Positions 1 to 6,354 of a stretch of DNA of 7,707 bases are shown one piece after another; position 1 is the stretch's first letter, and each line of letters opens with the position of its first letter. Under the pieces are notes generated by a model that saw nothing but the letters and a program-made list of their open reading frames with translations, ran no database searches and was not told the origin of the DNA. Source of the DNA: Acidobacteriota bacterium (GTDB lineage: Bacteria; Acidobacteriota; Terriglobia; Terriglobales; Acidobacteriaceae); the NCBI GenBank assembly GCA_021810815.1, contig JAJZHR010000102.1, forward strand, positions 1 to 7,707. The letters are read 5' to 3'. Made by a program: the position numbers and the translations under genes.

Positions 1-3000
1 GATCTTGACGGCAATCTTCGGAGCAGCGTCCTCTTCGCCGCGCAGCAGGCCGCGCACCAGCACCGGCACATCGATCTTCAGCTTGTCGCCGAGCGTTTTG
101 TAAGCCTCGGGGAAGGCGATCAGGTCGATCTTGCCGACCGTGTCCTCCAGGCAGGCCTGTGCGTACATTTCGCCTGAGCGCTTCGACTTCGCGACCTTCA
201 GGCCGGTGATGACGCCAGCCACGGCGATCTCGCCCTCCTGCGGCGCATTGCGGTCGCGGCGATAGACAACCGGCGGCGGCTTCATCTCCAGCGCGGTCTG
301 CGTGTCCACCACCTTCAGGTTGCGCAACTTCTCCCGATACCTGTCCAAAGGATGGCCAGAGACGAAGAACCCCAGCACCTCCTTCTCATTCTGCAGCCGC
401 TGATTCTCGTCCCAGTCGGGAATGTTGGGCAGAGCCTCATTCCCTGCCCCGTTGCCAGCTGCAGGCCCATCGTCAAAGATCCCGAACAGGCCGTGCTGCC
501 CCGCCGCCATATCGCGCTGCGACTTCTGCGCGCGCTCCATCGCCTTGTCCACCGATGCCATCAACTGCGCCCTGCGCCCGAAGCAGTCCAGAGCTCCACT
601 CTTGATCAGCGACTCCAGCACGCGCTTGTTCAGCAGCCGCAGATCCACCTTCTCGCAAAATTCCCAGAAGCTGCTGAAGCCCTCCTGGCCGGCCTCGCGC
701 AGTTGCTTCCGGGATTCCATGATCGACTCGATGGCATTGTGGCCCACATTCTTGATCGCGGCCAGGCCGAAGCGGATCGCCTCCGCGCTGGGCGTGAAGT
801 TCGCGTCCGACACCTGAACATCCGGCGGCACCACCGCGATCTCCATCTCGCGGCATTCCTGGATGTACTTCACCACATTCTCCGGCTTCGAAGTTTCGCT
901 CGTCAGCAGCGCTGCCATGAACTCCACTGGATAGTGCGTCTTCAGCCACGCCGTGTGATATGCCAGCAGAGCGTATGCGGCCGAGTGCGACTTGTTGAAG
1001 CCGTATCCTGCGAACTGCGCCATCAGGTCGAAGATCTTCTCCGAGACCGCCTTGGGATGCTTGCGCTCTATCGAGCCGCTCACAAAGCGCTCGCGCTGCT
1101 TCGCCATTTCGGCGGTGTCCTTCTTTCCCATCGCGCGGCGCAGCAGGTCGGCTTCTCCCAGCGAGTACCCGGCCAGCGCATTGGCCACCTGCATCACCTG
1201 CTCCTGATACACGATGACGCCGAGCGTCTCGCTCAGGATGCGCTCCAGCTCCGGCAGATCGTAGCTCACAGCGCGGCGGCCCCACTTGCGCTCGATGAAA
1301 TCGTCGATCATGCCGCCCTGGATCGGTCCCGGCCGATAGAGAGCATTCAGCGCCGTCAGATCCTCAATGGAGTTCGGCTTGTAGCGGCGCAGAACATCCC
1401 GCATGCCGCCGGACTCGAACTGGAACACGCCCGAGGTCAGAGCCCTGTGGAACACCTTCTCGTACGTCGCCACATCGTCTAGAGCGATCAGCGCCAGGTC
1501 CACCATCTCGCCCTTGTTCAGCTCGATCAGCTTCAGCGCATCGTCGATGACGGTCAGCGTCGTCAGGCCCAGGAAGTCCATCTTCAACAGGCCCATCTTC
1601 TCGATGGACTTCATGTCGTAAGAGGTGACGATTTCCTCGCTCTTCGCTCGCGTCACAGGCACCAACTCCGTCAGCGGCTGCGGCGCAATCACCACGCCGG
1701 CCGCATGGACGCCCGCTCCGCGCACCAGACCCTCCAGCCGCTGCGCAGCATCGATCAGGCCGCGTATCTGCGTGTCCCCTTCGTACGCCGCCTGCATCGC
1801 AGGATTGTCCTTCAGCGCCTGCTCGATGGTGATGCCGATAGTCGGCGGCACCATCTTGGCGATGCGGTCCACATCGCCGTAGGGCATGTCGAGAGCGCGG
1901 CCAACGTCCTTGATGGCCGCCTTCGCCGCCATGGTGTTGAAGGTGATGATCTGCGAAACCTGGTCGCGGCCATACTTGCGCTGCACGTACTCGATCACCT
2001 CGCCCCGGCGGTTCATGCAGAAGTCGATATCGATATCCGGCATCGACACGCGCTCGGGGTTCAGGAACCGCTCGAACAGCAGCTCGTTCTGCAGCGGGTC
2101 GATGTCGGTGATCTCCATCACGTAGCTCACCAGCGATCCCGCCGCCGAGCCACGGCCCGGGCCAACAGGAATATCCTGCTCCCGCGCGTAGCGGATAAAG
2201 TCCCACACGATCAGGAAGTATCCTGCGAACTTCATCTGCTTGATGCAGTCGATCTCCCGCTCCAGCCGCGCCTCGTAGTCCGCGATGGACTTGCGCAGCA
2301 GCCCGCGATCCCTCAGGTGGCGCACCGCCGTATCCATGCGGCGCCTGTAGCCCTCGCGGCACACCTGCTCGAAGTAGCTGTCCACCGTATGCCCCGGCGG
2401 AACATCGAACTCCGGGAAGGGATTCTCCACCTTGCTCAGCTTCAGATTGCAGCGCTCAGGGAACTGCATCGTCCGGCTCAGCACCTCCGGCGTGTTGCCG
2501 AAGAGCCGCTCCATCTCCTCCGCGGACTTGATGTAGAACTCCTGCGTGTCGAACTTGAACCGCTTGGGATCGCTCATCGATCCGGCCGTCTGCACGCAGA
2601 GCAGAATCTCGTGCGCGCGGCTGTCGTCCGCCGCCACGTAGTGGCTGTCATTGGTCGCGATCAGAGGAATATTCAGGTCGCGCTCAAGCTGGAACATCGC
2701 CTCTCCAACGCGCTTGTCCGGCTCCAGTCCGTGGTCCTGAATCTCAAGGAAATAATTTCCGCGCCCGAAAATCTCCTCGTACTGTCCAGCGCAGTGCTTG
2801 GCCTCGTCGTACTTGCCGTCCATCACGAACTGGCTCACCTCGCCAGCAAGGCAGCCGCTGAAGCCGATCAGCCCCTTGGTGTGCTTGGCCAGGAAAGCCT
2901 TGCTGACGCGCGGCTTGCGATAGAAGCCGTGCAGCGCCGCCTCCGACGTCAGGCGCACCAGGTTGCGATAGCCCTCCTGATTCTCCGCCAGCACCAGCAG

Positions 3001-3261
3001 GTGGTTGTACTTGTCCCCCTCGGGAGCTGCGCGGTGATCCTCGTTCTTGCAGATGTAAAGCTCGCAGCCAAGGATGGGCTTGAGGCCCTTCTTCTGCATC
3101 GCGTCAAAGAAGTGGACAGCCCCATAGATGTTGCCGTGGTCGGTCATCGCGGCCGAGGTCTGCCCCAGCTTCGACAGGTGCGCCGCCAGCTTGTCCACAT
3201 CGCAAGCGCCGTCCAGCAGGGAGTAGTCCGTATGCAGATGCAGGTGGGTGAATTCAGCCAT
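1..3261 (-). CDS. dnaE: DNA polymerase III alpha subunit, replicative (3' end beyond window)
   Basis: Catalytic subunit of the replicative DNA polymerase (C-family). The frame is open for 1087 codons from the ATG at 3261 to the left edge; about 70-100 C-terminal residues are missing if it has the usual length of about 1160. It opens with MAEFTHLHLHTDYSLLDG, the standard start of the PHP domain (about 1-280). All nine PHP metal-ligand positions are present: H8, H10, D17, H42, E67, H87, C137, D205, H207. The palm follows, with PGRGSAAGSLV at 368-378, the catalytic PDIDIDF at 408-414 (D409, D411) and the third aspartate D562 in KMDFLGL. A helix-hairpin-helix region lies near 860-895, a QHGLF beta-clamp-binding motif at 922-926, and an OB fold from about 1010 to the edge. 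No strong Shine-Dalgarno sits directly before the ATG; an AAGGCAGAG lies about 15 bases upstream. The start is fixed by homology. The identity as DnaE rather than PolC is certain: there is no inserted DnaQ-like exonuclease, and the motif order is that of DnaE. DnaE1 versus the error-prone DnaE2 was judged from the PHP and clamp motifs. Confidence 0.98.
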   Translation of the reverse strand, partial: MAEFTHLHLHTDYSLLDGACDVDKLAAHLSKLGQTSAAMTDHGNIYGAVHFFDAMQKKGLKPILGCELYICKNEDHRAAPEGDKYNHLLVLAENQEGYRNLVRLTSEAALHGFYRKPRVSKAFLAKHTKGLIGFSGCLAGEVSQFVMDGKYDEAKHCAGQYEEIFGRGNYFLEIQDHGLEPDKRVGEAMFQLERDLNIPLIATNDSHYVAADDSRAHEILLCVQTAGSMSDPKRFKFDTQEFYIKSAEEMERLFGNTPEVLSRTMQFPERCNLKLSKVENPFPEFDVPPGHTVDSYFEQVCREGYRRRMDTAVRHLRDRGLLRKSIADYEARLEREIDCIKQMKFAGYFLIVWDFIRYAREQDIPVGPGRGSAAGSLVSYVMEITDIDPLQNELLFERFLNPERVSMPDIDIDFCMNRRGEVIEYVQRKYGRDQVSQIITFNTMAAKAAIKDVGRALDMPYGDVDRIAKMVPPTIGITIEQALKDNPAMQAAYEGDTQIRGLIDAAQRLEGLVRGAGVHAAGVVIAPQPLTELVPVTRAKSEEIVTSYDMKSIEKMGLLKMDFLGLTTLTVIDDALKLIELNKGEMVDLALIALDDVATYEKVFHRALTSGVFQFESGGMRDVLRRYKPNSIEDLTALNALYRPGPIQGGMIDDFIERKWGRRAVSYDLPELERILSETLGVIVYQEQVMQVANALAGYSLGEADLLRRAMGKKDTAEMAKQRERFVSGSIERKHPKAVSEKIFDLMAQFAGYGFNKSHSAAYALLAYHTAWLKTHYPVEFMAALLTSETSKPENVVKYIQECREMEIAVVPPDVQVSDANFTPSAEAIRFGLAAIKNVGHNAIESIMESRKQLREAGQEGFSSFWEFCEKVDLRLLNKRVLESLIKSGALDCFGRRAQLMASVDKAMERAQKSQRDMAAGQHGLFGIFDDGPAAGNGAGNEALPNIPDWDENQRLQNEKEVLGFFVSGHPLDRYREKLRNLKVVDTQTALEMKPPPVVYRRDRNAPQEGEIAVAGVITGLKVAKSKRSGEMYAQACLEDTVGKIDLIAFPEAYKTLGDKLKIDVPVLVRGLLRGEEDAAPKIAVKI

Positions 3262-3284
3262 GAGGAGATATACGCTCTGCCTTC

Positions 3285-3290
3285 ATTCTA
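3285..3290 (-). promoter_or_regulatory. Possible -10 element of dnaE
   Basis: TAGAAT on the minus strand matches TATAAT at five of six positions and lies 23 bases upstream of the dnaE ATG. This would give a leader of roughly 17 bases. No TTGACA-like box is seen at 16-18 bases spacing, so the call rests on the hexamer and its position alone. Confidence 0.2.
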
Positions 3291-3346
3291 GCCGCCGCGC
3301 TGAAGACGGCTCCATGAGGAAAAGAGGGTACGAAATGCACTGGCCA

Positions 3347-3382
3347 GCTTCAAACCCCGCTTCAAACCCAGCTTCAAACAAT
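3347..3382. repeat. Three tandem copies of a 12-base repeat
   Basis: Consecutive 12-mers read GCTTCAAACCCC, GCTTCAAACCCA and GCTTCAAACAAT. The first nine bases are nearly invariant and the third copy decays at its end. The array sits about 86 bases upstream of the dnaE start in the gene-free gap. The repeats are too short and have no spacers, so this is not a CRISPR. Replication slippage is the simplest origin; a multi-site protein-binding array upstream of dnaE is also possible. Confidence 0.75.
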
Positions 3383-3475
3383 GAGCGCTTTCTCCTGCGA
3401 CGGAATGCCGGACTCATGCTCATGGCGTCTCCAATTCGCATCGGATGAACGTGGGCATGCATGCATAGCGTCATG

Positions 3476-3490
3476 TGCTCCGACGGAGCA
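3476..3490 (-). terminator. Hairpin downstream of the SYLF gene, possible terminator
   Basis: TGCTCC-GAC-GGAGCA is a perfect 6-bp stem with a 3-base loop, about 39 bases past the SYLF stop codon. On the minus strand no T-run follows it, so it lacks the uridine tract of a classical intrinsic terminator. It may instead protect the 3' end of the transcript or be coincidental. Confidence 0.25.
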
Positions 3491-3528
3491 ACCAGAGCCA
3501 GCGCGCCCTGATGCCTCCTGCGCTCCCT

Positions 3529-4236
3529 CTACCGATCGGATTTGTTGGTGGGAGATTTTTTGTTGAGCGTGGCGAGCAGCTCTTGCGCCGAGGCAGGCGG
3601 GCGAACCTTGCTGTTGATCACAATATCCCTGGCTTTGATCCCCTTCCCGTACACCCTTGCGTTCCCATCCTCGTCTGGACGGAGCGTCGATCCCTCAAGC
3701 GAAATCCCCGCGAACAATCCCCTCGAACGCGAATAAGAGAGGATTTCCGCCTGCATGGTGACATCCGTCGAGGCGGCGGCGCTGCGGCCTAAGGGACCGG
3801 CTGCGATCGCCATGTCGCCGCCCAGCTTCACTTTGCTGCTGAGGATCGATCTCGCTCCGCGCGGATTCTCCACCAGAAGGACAAAGTCTGTCGCCTGGCC
3901 TCCTAGCTGCAAGCCGAAACTGCCGCCCTCCAGCGCCATCATGGCTGGCGCGCTCCACGCACCGTTGAAGTTCGCGCCACCTCGGCAAGTCATCACGCCG
4001 CGGCCGTAGCTGCCTCCGAACCCCATCGCGAACTTCTTCACCGAAGGAAGAATAATGACGCATTCCGCCTTGTCCAGAAGAGGCGCCGGAATATCTTCCG
4101 GAATATTCAGGATCTCCGTGATCACTTCGCCAGCACTGCGTATGCGGTTGTTCTCGTCCTTCTGGGCAAACACAGGCAGTCCAGCAAATGCGATCAACAT
4201 CGTCAAGGCTACTATCTTTTTCATATTTTTTTCCAT
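3529..4236 (-). CDS. Secreted SYLF-domain (Ysc84-like) lipid-binding protein
   Basis: A 235-residue protein. Residues 5-24 (MKKIVALTMLIAFAGLPVFA) form a signal peptide with a likely cleavage before Gln25, placing the protein in the periplasm or outside the cell. Residues about 30-215 match the SYLF/Ysc84 fold: AGEVITEIL, IPAPLLDKAECVIILPSVKK, the glycine-rich GFGGSYGRGVMTCR, then SFGLQLGGQATDFVLLV and VKLGGDMAIAAGPLGR, with a late SRSRGLFAGISLEGS. The SYLF family binds phosphoinositides and actin in yeast. Its bacterial role is not settled; association with membrane lipid is the usual inference. A start at Met5 (4224), preceded by GGA at six bases, is as plausible as Met1, because neither has a strong Shine-Dalgarno. 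The gene begins 18 bases after the stop of the poly-Gln secreted protein and is probably co-transcribed with it, which suggests a joint envelope role. The tail (about 222-235) is Lys/Ser-rich. Confidence 0.92.
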   Translation of the reverse strand: MEKNMKKIVALTMLIAFAGLPVFAQKDENNRIRSAGEVITEILNIPEDIPAPLLDKAECVIILPSVKKFAMGFGGSYGRGVMTCRGGANFNGAWSAPAMMALEGGSFGLQLGGQATDFVLLVENPRGARSILSSKVKLGGDMAIAAGPLGRSAAASTDVTMQAEILSYSRSRGLFAGISLEGSTLRPDEDGNARVYGKGIKARDIVINSKVRPPASAQELLATLNKKSPTNKSDR

Positions 4237-4254
4237 TTCTAAACCGTAGCTCGA

Positions 4255-4884
4255 TCAGAACAAGATACGAACTGCTATTCCGGGGCGCCCAGGAAACATG
4301 CGGTTGAACAGGTAATACCCGTCATAGTAGTAATCAACGTAAACATCGTTGTTCTCGTACCAGTCGTATCCCCAGTAATCCGGATATGGATCCAGAACGG
4401 TGAACCAATATCCTCCATATTGAAAGCGAGGAAAGCCTCCGACCACCATGAATGGAAGGCTGTAGATGCGAAACCAATGTCTGGGACCATAATAGGCACT
4501 AAAGTAGCTGCCCGGGATTCGATAGCCGTTGTACCCGCCGCGCTGCTGCCAGGTCCGGTGCTCGGCGTCCCATCGGTTGGAGCGATGCTGCTGCCAGACG
4601 CGCCTCTGCTCCATTTGCTGCTCGCGCTGCTGCTGTGGCGAGCGTTGGATCTGTCGCCGCCGCGCACTCTGGCGCTGCCGCTGTTGCTGCTGCTGCTTTT
4701 GCTGCTGTTGCTGCTGTTGCTGCTGTTGCTGCTGTTTGCCCTGTTTCTGCTGTGCCTGCGAACCACCCTGCTGTTGCGCGGCCTGACCCTGCTGCTGTGG
4801 CTGCTGGGCGTAGCCAAAGGTGGTGGCGATCTCAAGGAGCAGCAACAACAGGAATGCTGTGCTGAGAATTCTTGCTTCCTTCAT
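4255..4884 (-). CDS. Secreted Gln-rich protein with aromatic C-terminal domain, function unknown
   Basis: A 209-residue protein. The start at 4884 is chosen because GGGAGG lies seven bases before it and a signal peptide follows at once; an in-frame upstream ATG at 4917 adds 11 residues and lacks these. Residues 1-26 (MKEARILSTAFLLLLLLEIA through GYA) are a signal peptide. Residues 27-95 are low-complexity Gln/Arg/Lys, including a run of 12 Gln (51-62) and one of five (64-68), shifting to an RRRQ-type basic stretch. Residues about 96-209 form an aromatic domain: W105, W112, RGGYNGYRIP, YYGPRHWFRIYSLP, YGGYWFTVLDPYPDYW, then YVDYYYDGYYLFN and PGIAVRIL. I recall similar Trp/Tyr/Gly-rich secreted proteins in acidobacteria, but no function is established. 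It overlaps no gene and is followed closely by the SYLF gene. A membrane-surface or polymer-interacting role is only inferred from the basic/aromatic composition. It has no lipobox cysteine and no enzyme motif that I can see. Confidence 0.85.
   Translation of the reverse strand: MKEARILSTAFLLLLLLEIATTFGYAQQPQQQGQAAQQQGGSQAQQKQGKQQQQQQQQQQQQKQQQQQRQRQSARRRQIQRSPQQQREQQMEQRRVWQQHRSNRWDAEHRTWQQRGGYNGYRIPGSYFSAYYGPRHWFRIYSLPFMVVGGFPRFQYGGYWFTVLDPYPDYWGYDWYENNDVYVDYYYDGYYLFNRMFPGRPGIAVRILF
4699..4734 (-). repeat. Four perfect 9-base repeats encoding the poly-Gln run
   Basis: On the plus strand TTGCTGCTG occurs four times head to tail without a mismatch; on the minus strand these are CAG-CAG-CAA codons giving Gln51-Gln62. 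Flanking CTG/TTG triplets extend the low-complexity tract imperfectly on both sides. The unit is a multiple of three, so gain or loss of a copy by slippage would change the Gln count in threes without a frameshift. Confidence 0.95.
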
Positions 4885-5187
4885 GGAATCGCCTCCCAGC
4901 ATTTCGGGATAGACCATTCGCTTGTGCGCACATGCTTCACAGAGAGATTGTCTATATGGATGGATTCATCCGGAATAGTAGCAAGCGTGCTGATTCATTG
5001 CCGCTGTTTCCTTCGAGAATCCAGACTGATCTTGCTCATCCATGCTGCGAAGCGAAGCAATCTATACCTACCATCAGAACCGTCCATATTAGGCATCAAC
5101 ACAATGGAATGTATGTGACGGCTATCACCCGGCTTGCCCCTGAGAGATAATTTTTCCGACCTATTCTCCGTCATCACGAAGCGGAAC

Positions 5188-5216
5188 TTTATCCAGGAAT
5201 AAAAAGTGTCTTCCAA
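5188..5216 (-). promoter_or_regulatory. Candidate promoter for the secreted-protein operon
   Basis: On the minus strand TTGGAA (5211-5216) and GATAAA (5188-5193) are spaced by exactly 17 bases, each matching the sigma-70 consensus at four of six positions. Transcription would start near 5181, giving a leader of close to 300 bases before the Gln-rich gene. The match is modest and the AT-rich setting makes chance hits likely. Confidence 0.25.
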
Positions 5217-5224
5217 TAAACAAT

Positions 5225-5270
5225 AATATTTCCACGATTGAAATCATATTCCGCTGATTAGTGAAATATT
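5225..5270. repeat. AT-rich inverted repeat, 8-bp arms
   Basis: aatatttc (5225-5232) is the exact reverse complement of gaaatatt (5263-5270), with 30 bases between. The interior holds a second pair, aatca (5242-5246) and tgatt (5255-5259), so the whole could fold as nested stems. It lies 63-108 bases past the regulator's stop codon and upstream of the candidate promoter. It could be an operator or a weak transcript end. The stems are AT-only or nearly so, which makes a terminator less likely. Confidence 0.45.
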
Positions 5271-5332
5271 CCCCTGGTTGATGAAGCCGGGCTACGCTGC
5301 GCGCAAGCAGAACCAACGGCGCTAGCACCAGC

Positions 5333-6085
5333 TTAGGCGGCTTCCTTCACATCGTCTCCAACGCTTGGCATGGTCGCAGACGATTCCTCCGCGGCATCCA
5401 GCGTCGCGGCTGCGTCGGCGACCAGCCTGCTGGAAGAGTCGAATTGGAGCGCATGCCTGAAGGGAAGAGCTGTCGCAGGCGTATCCAGCAGCGTCCGAAT
5501 GGCATACAGCAAATGATCCGAGCGCAGGGGAGCGGCCAGAACCGGCCAGCCTCCATACTCCTGCATGGCCAACTGCGCCCGCGCAGACGAACTCCTGTCG
5601 CCGTCTCGGCTGCTCGATGCGTCATCCAGCAGGATCAACACCTTCAACGCTGGCTGCATCTGCAGGAGCGAATTGGTCAGATTGCAGACATGCTCAGGAG
5701 GAAAGTTGGTATCCAGAACCACCAGATCGACAGGATTCCGGGCCATTGCGGCCTGGATGCCTCTCTTTGAATTGTCGGAATATGCGACCGGATAGCCGAA
5801 CAGTTCCAGCAGGCTTCCAAGCAGACTGCGCGTTCTTTCCTGGTTCTCTGCCACCAGGATCGCAGGCATTGGCTGGCTGGCATTCGAAGCCATCTGAGAC
5901 TTCAGAAGAATGGATTGATCCATCCATTTCTCCAGCTCTGACTTTCGTGCCATCACAATGTGGTGGGAAGAAAGCACAGGACGGTGCACCGGCAGGCCCA
6001 GTTCGAGCTCCCACCTCTGCACGGTGCGTGTGCTCTTTCCCAGAAAGCCTGCTATCTCTTTCCATGAACCTAGTATCTGCTCCAT
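5333..6085 (-). CDS. Regulator: N-terminal HTH fused to a degenerate receiver domain
   Basis: A 250-residue cytoplasmic protein. Residues 3-35 (with WKEIAGFLGKSTRTVQRWE and GLPVHR) form a MerR/excisionase-like helix-turn-helix with a wing to about residue 55; this HTH type is frequent in acidobacterial proteins. Residues about 74-200 resemble a CheY-type receiver: beta-1 AILVAEN, the helix ERTRSLLGSLLELFGY, DLVVLDTNFPP with Asp125 at the phosphoacceptor position, KVLILLDDASS, and LAAPLRSDHLLYAIRTLL. Key positions are altered. The acidic pair is E80-N81 in place of two acidic residues, the conserved Thr/Ser after beta-4 is not evident (LLDDA), and the conserved Lys before Pro186 is Ala185. A Ser/Arg-rich insert lies at 157-170 and a Ser/Ala-rich tail at about 201-250. 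The order output-then-receiver is the reverse of normal response regulators. No histidine kinase is adjacent. The ATG is preceded by TGGGA at five bases. Its target is unknown; neighbouring genes are candidates only by position. Confidence 0.85.
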   Translation of the reverse strand: MEQILGSWKEIAGFLGKSTRTVQRWELELGLPVHRPVLSSHHIVMARKSELEKWMDQSILLKSQMASNASQPMPAILVAENQERTRSLLGSLLELFGYPVAYSDNSKRGIQAAMARNPVDLVVLDTNFPPEHVCNLTNSLLQMQPALKVLILLDDASSSRDGDRSSSARAQLAMQEYGGWPVLAAPLRSDHLLYAIRTLLDTPATALPFRHALQFDSSSRLVADAAATLDAAEESSATMPSVGDDVKEAA

Positions 6086-6345
6086 CGTAGTCCCAGCCTC
6101 AAAAGTGATCGAATATTAGGGCCGTGCTATGGTCGAGCTGATCCATCATCCCCAGTAACAAGTAGATGCGAACTCCGCGCGGTGAAGCCGCATCTTGATG
6201 GGCAGACGAATTTGATAGGACGCAAGTGCCGAGGGAGCGCCAATCCTATAAGAATGTAGGCTATCGACGACATACACCTTTGTTCAATTTCCAGTTGCGG
6301 CGCGACTAAGTCCCCCTCCACATCTTTGCTTGTTCAGAGATTTCC
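6086..6345. other. Intergenic region between the glycosyltransferase and the regulator
   Basis: This 260-base gap contains no supported gene. A 64-codon GTG-initiated frame on the minus strand (6127-6321) does not resemble a known protein. The regulator's promoter should lie here. A TAATAT is present on the minus strand shortly upstream of its ATG, but no -35 is paired with it. No hairpin with a T-run follows the glycosyltransferase stop. Confidence 0.55.
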
Positions 6346-6354
6346 CTATAGGGA
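6343..6354. repeat. Perfect 12-bp palindrome over the glycosyltransferase stop codon
   Basis: TCCCTATAGGGA reads the same on both strands and contains the TAG stop (6346-6348) of the glycosyltransferase. It has no central loop, so it is a better candidate for a dimeric protein site than for an RNA hairpin. It may equally be chance, since seven of the bases are coding. Confidence 0.5.

Larger units (their letters stand above)
3262..3528. other. Intergenic region between the SYLF gene and dnaE
   Basis: This 267-base stretch has no convincing gene. It probably carries the end of the SYLF transcript and the dnaE leader. Visible in it are a 6-bp-stem hairpin (3476-3490), a self-complementary ATGCATGCAT near 3458-3467, three tandem 12-base repeats (3347-3382), and a TAGAAT on the minus strand (3285-3290) that could be a -10 box for dnaE. 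No matching -35 was found upstream of that box, so the promoter assignment is weak. Confidence 0.6.
4885..5332. other. 448-base gene-free region upstream of the secreted-protein operon
   Basis: No convincing gene is seen on either strand. It must hold the promoter of the two-gene secreted-protein unit and the 3' end of the regulator transcript. About 5140-5275 is conspicuously AT-rich compared with the GC-rich genes. It contains inverted repeats: aatatttc at 5225-5232 against gaaatatt at 5263-5270, and aatca/tgatt inside them. A smaller perfect one (ggatg-gatt-catcc, 4958-4971) lies 74 bases before the secreted-protein start. A 73-codon TTG-initiated frame (4995-5216, minus) has no ribosome-binding site and no recognisable sequence. 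I recognise no riboswitch. Confidence 0.6.

Noticed and set aside
352..1482. Long open frame on the plus strand (376 codons)
   Set aside because: It lies wholly antisense to dnaE, whose reading frame is unmistakable. The His/Leu/Arg-rich translation is typical of the complement of GC-rich coding DNA.
1364..2362. Minus-strand frame of 332 codons inside dnaE
   Set aside because: It is out of frame with the DnaE motifs (PDIDIDF and others), which occupy the same bases. Its translation is Arg/Gly/Ala-rich nonsense.
1705..3291. Plus-strand open frame of 528 codons
   Set aside because: It is antisense to the PHP and palm-encoding part of dnaE and has the same shadow composition. No recognisable domain and no ribosome-binding site were seen.
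3347..3382. Possible CRISPR array
   Set aside because: The repeats are 12 bases and directly adjacent, with no spacers and only three copies.
3283..3474. 63-codon minus frame with FEAG repeats
   Set aside because: The protein repeat only reflects the 12-base DNA repeat. There is no clear start signal, and the frame lies between two well-defined genes.
4420..5118. Plus-strand frame with a poly-Leu segment resembling a membrane protein
   Set aside because: The Leu run is the complement of the CAG/CAA repeat of the Gln-rich gene, which has a signal peptide and a strong Shine-Dalgarno on the other strand.
5090..5160. Possible riboswitch in the leader of the secreted-protein unit
   Set aside because: Short G/C-rich stems are present (for example GTGA/TCAC), but no conserved core of a class I know could be matched.
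4995..5216. 73-codon minus frame in the large intergenic region
   Set aside because: It starts at TTG without a ribosome-binding site, its codon use is unlike its neighbours, and the sequence is not recognised.
6127..6321. 64-codon minus frame between the glycosyltransferase and the regulator
   Set aside because: It starts at GTG, has no recognisable sequence and no supporting signals; probably chance.
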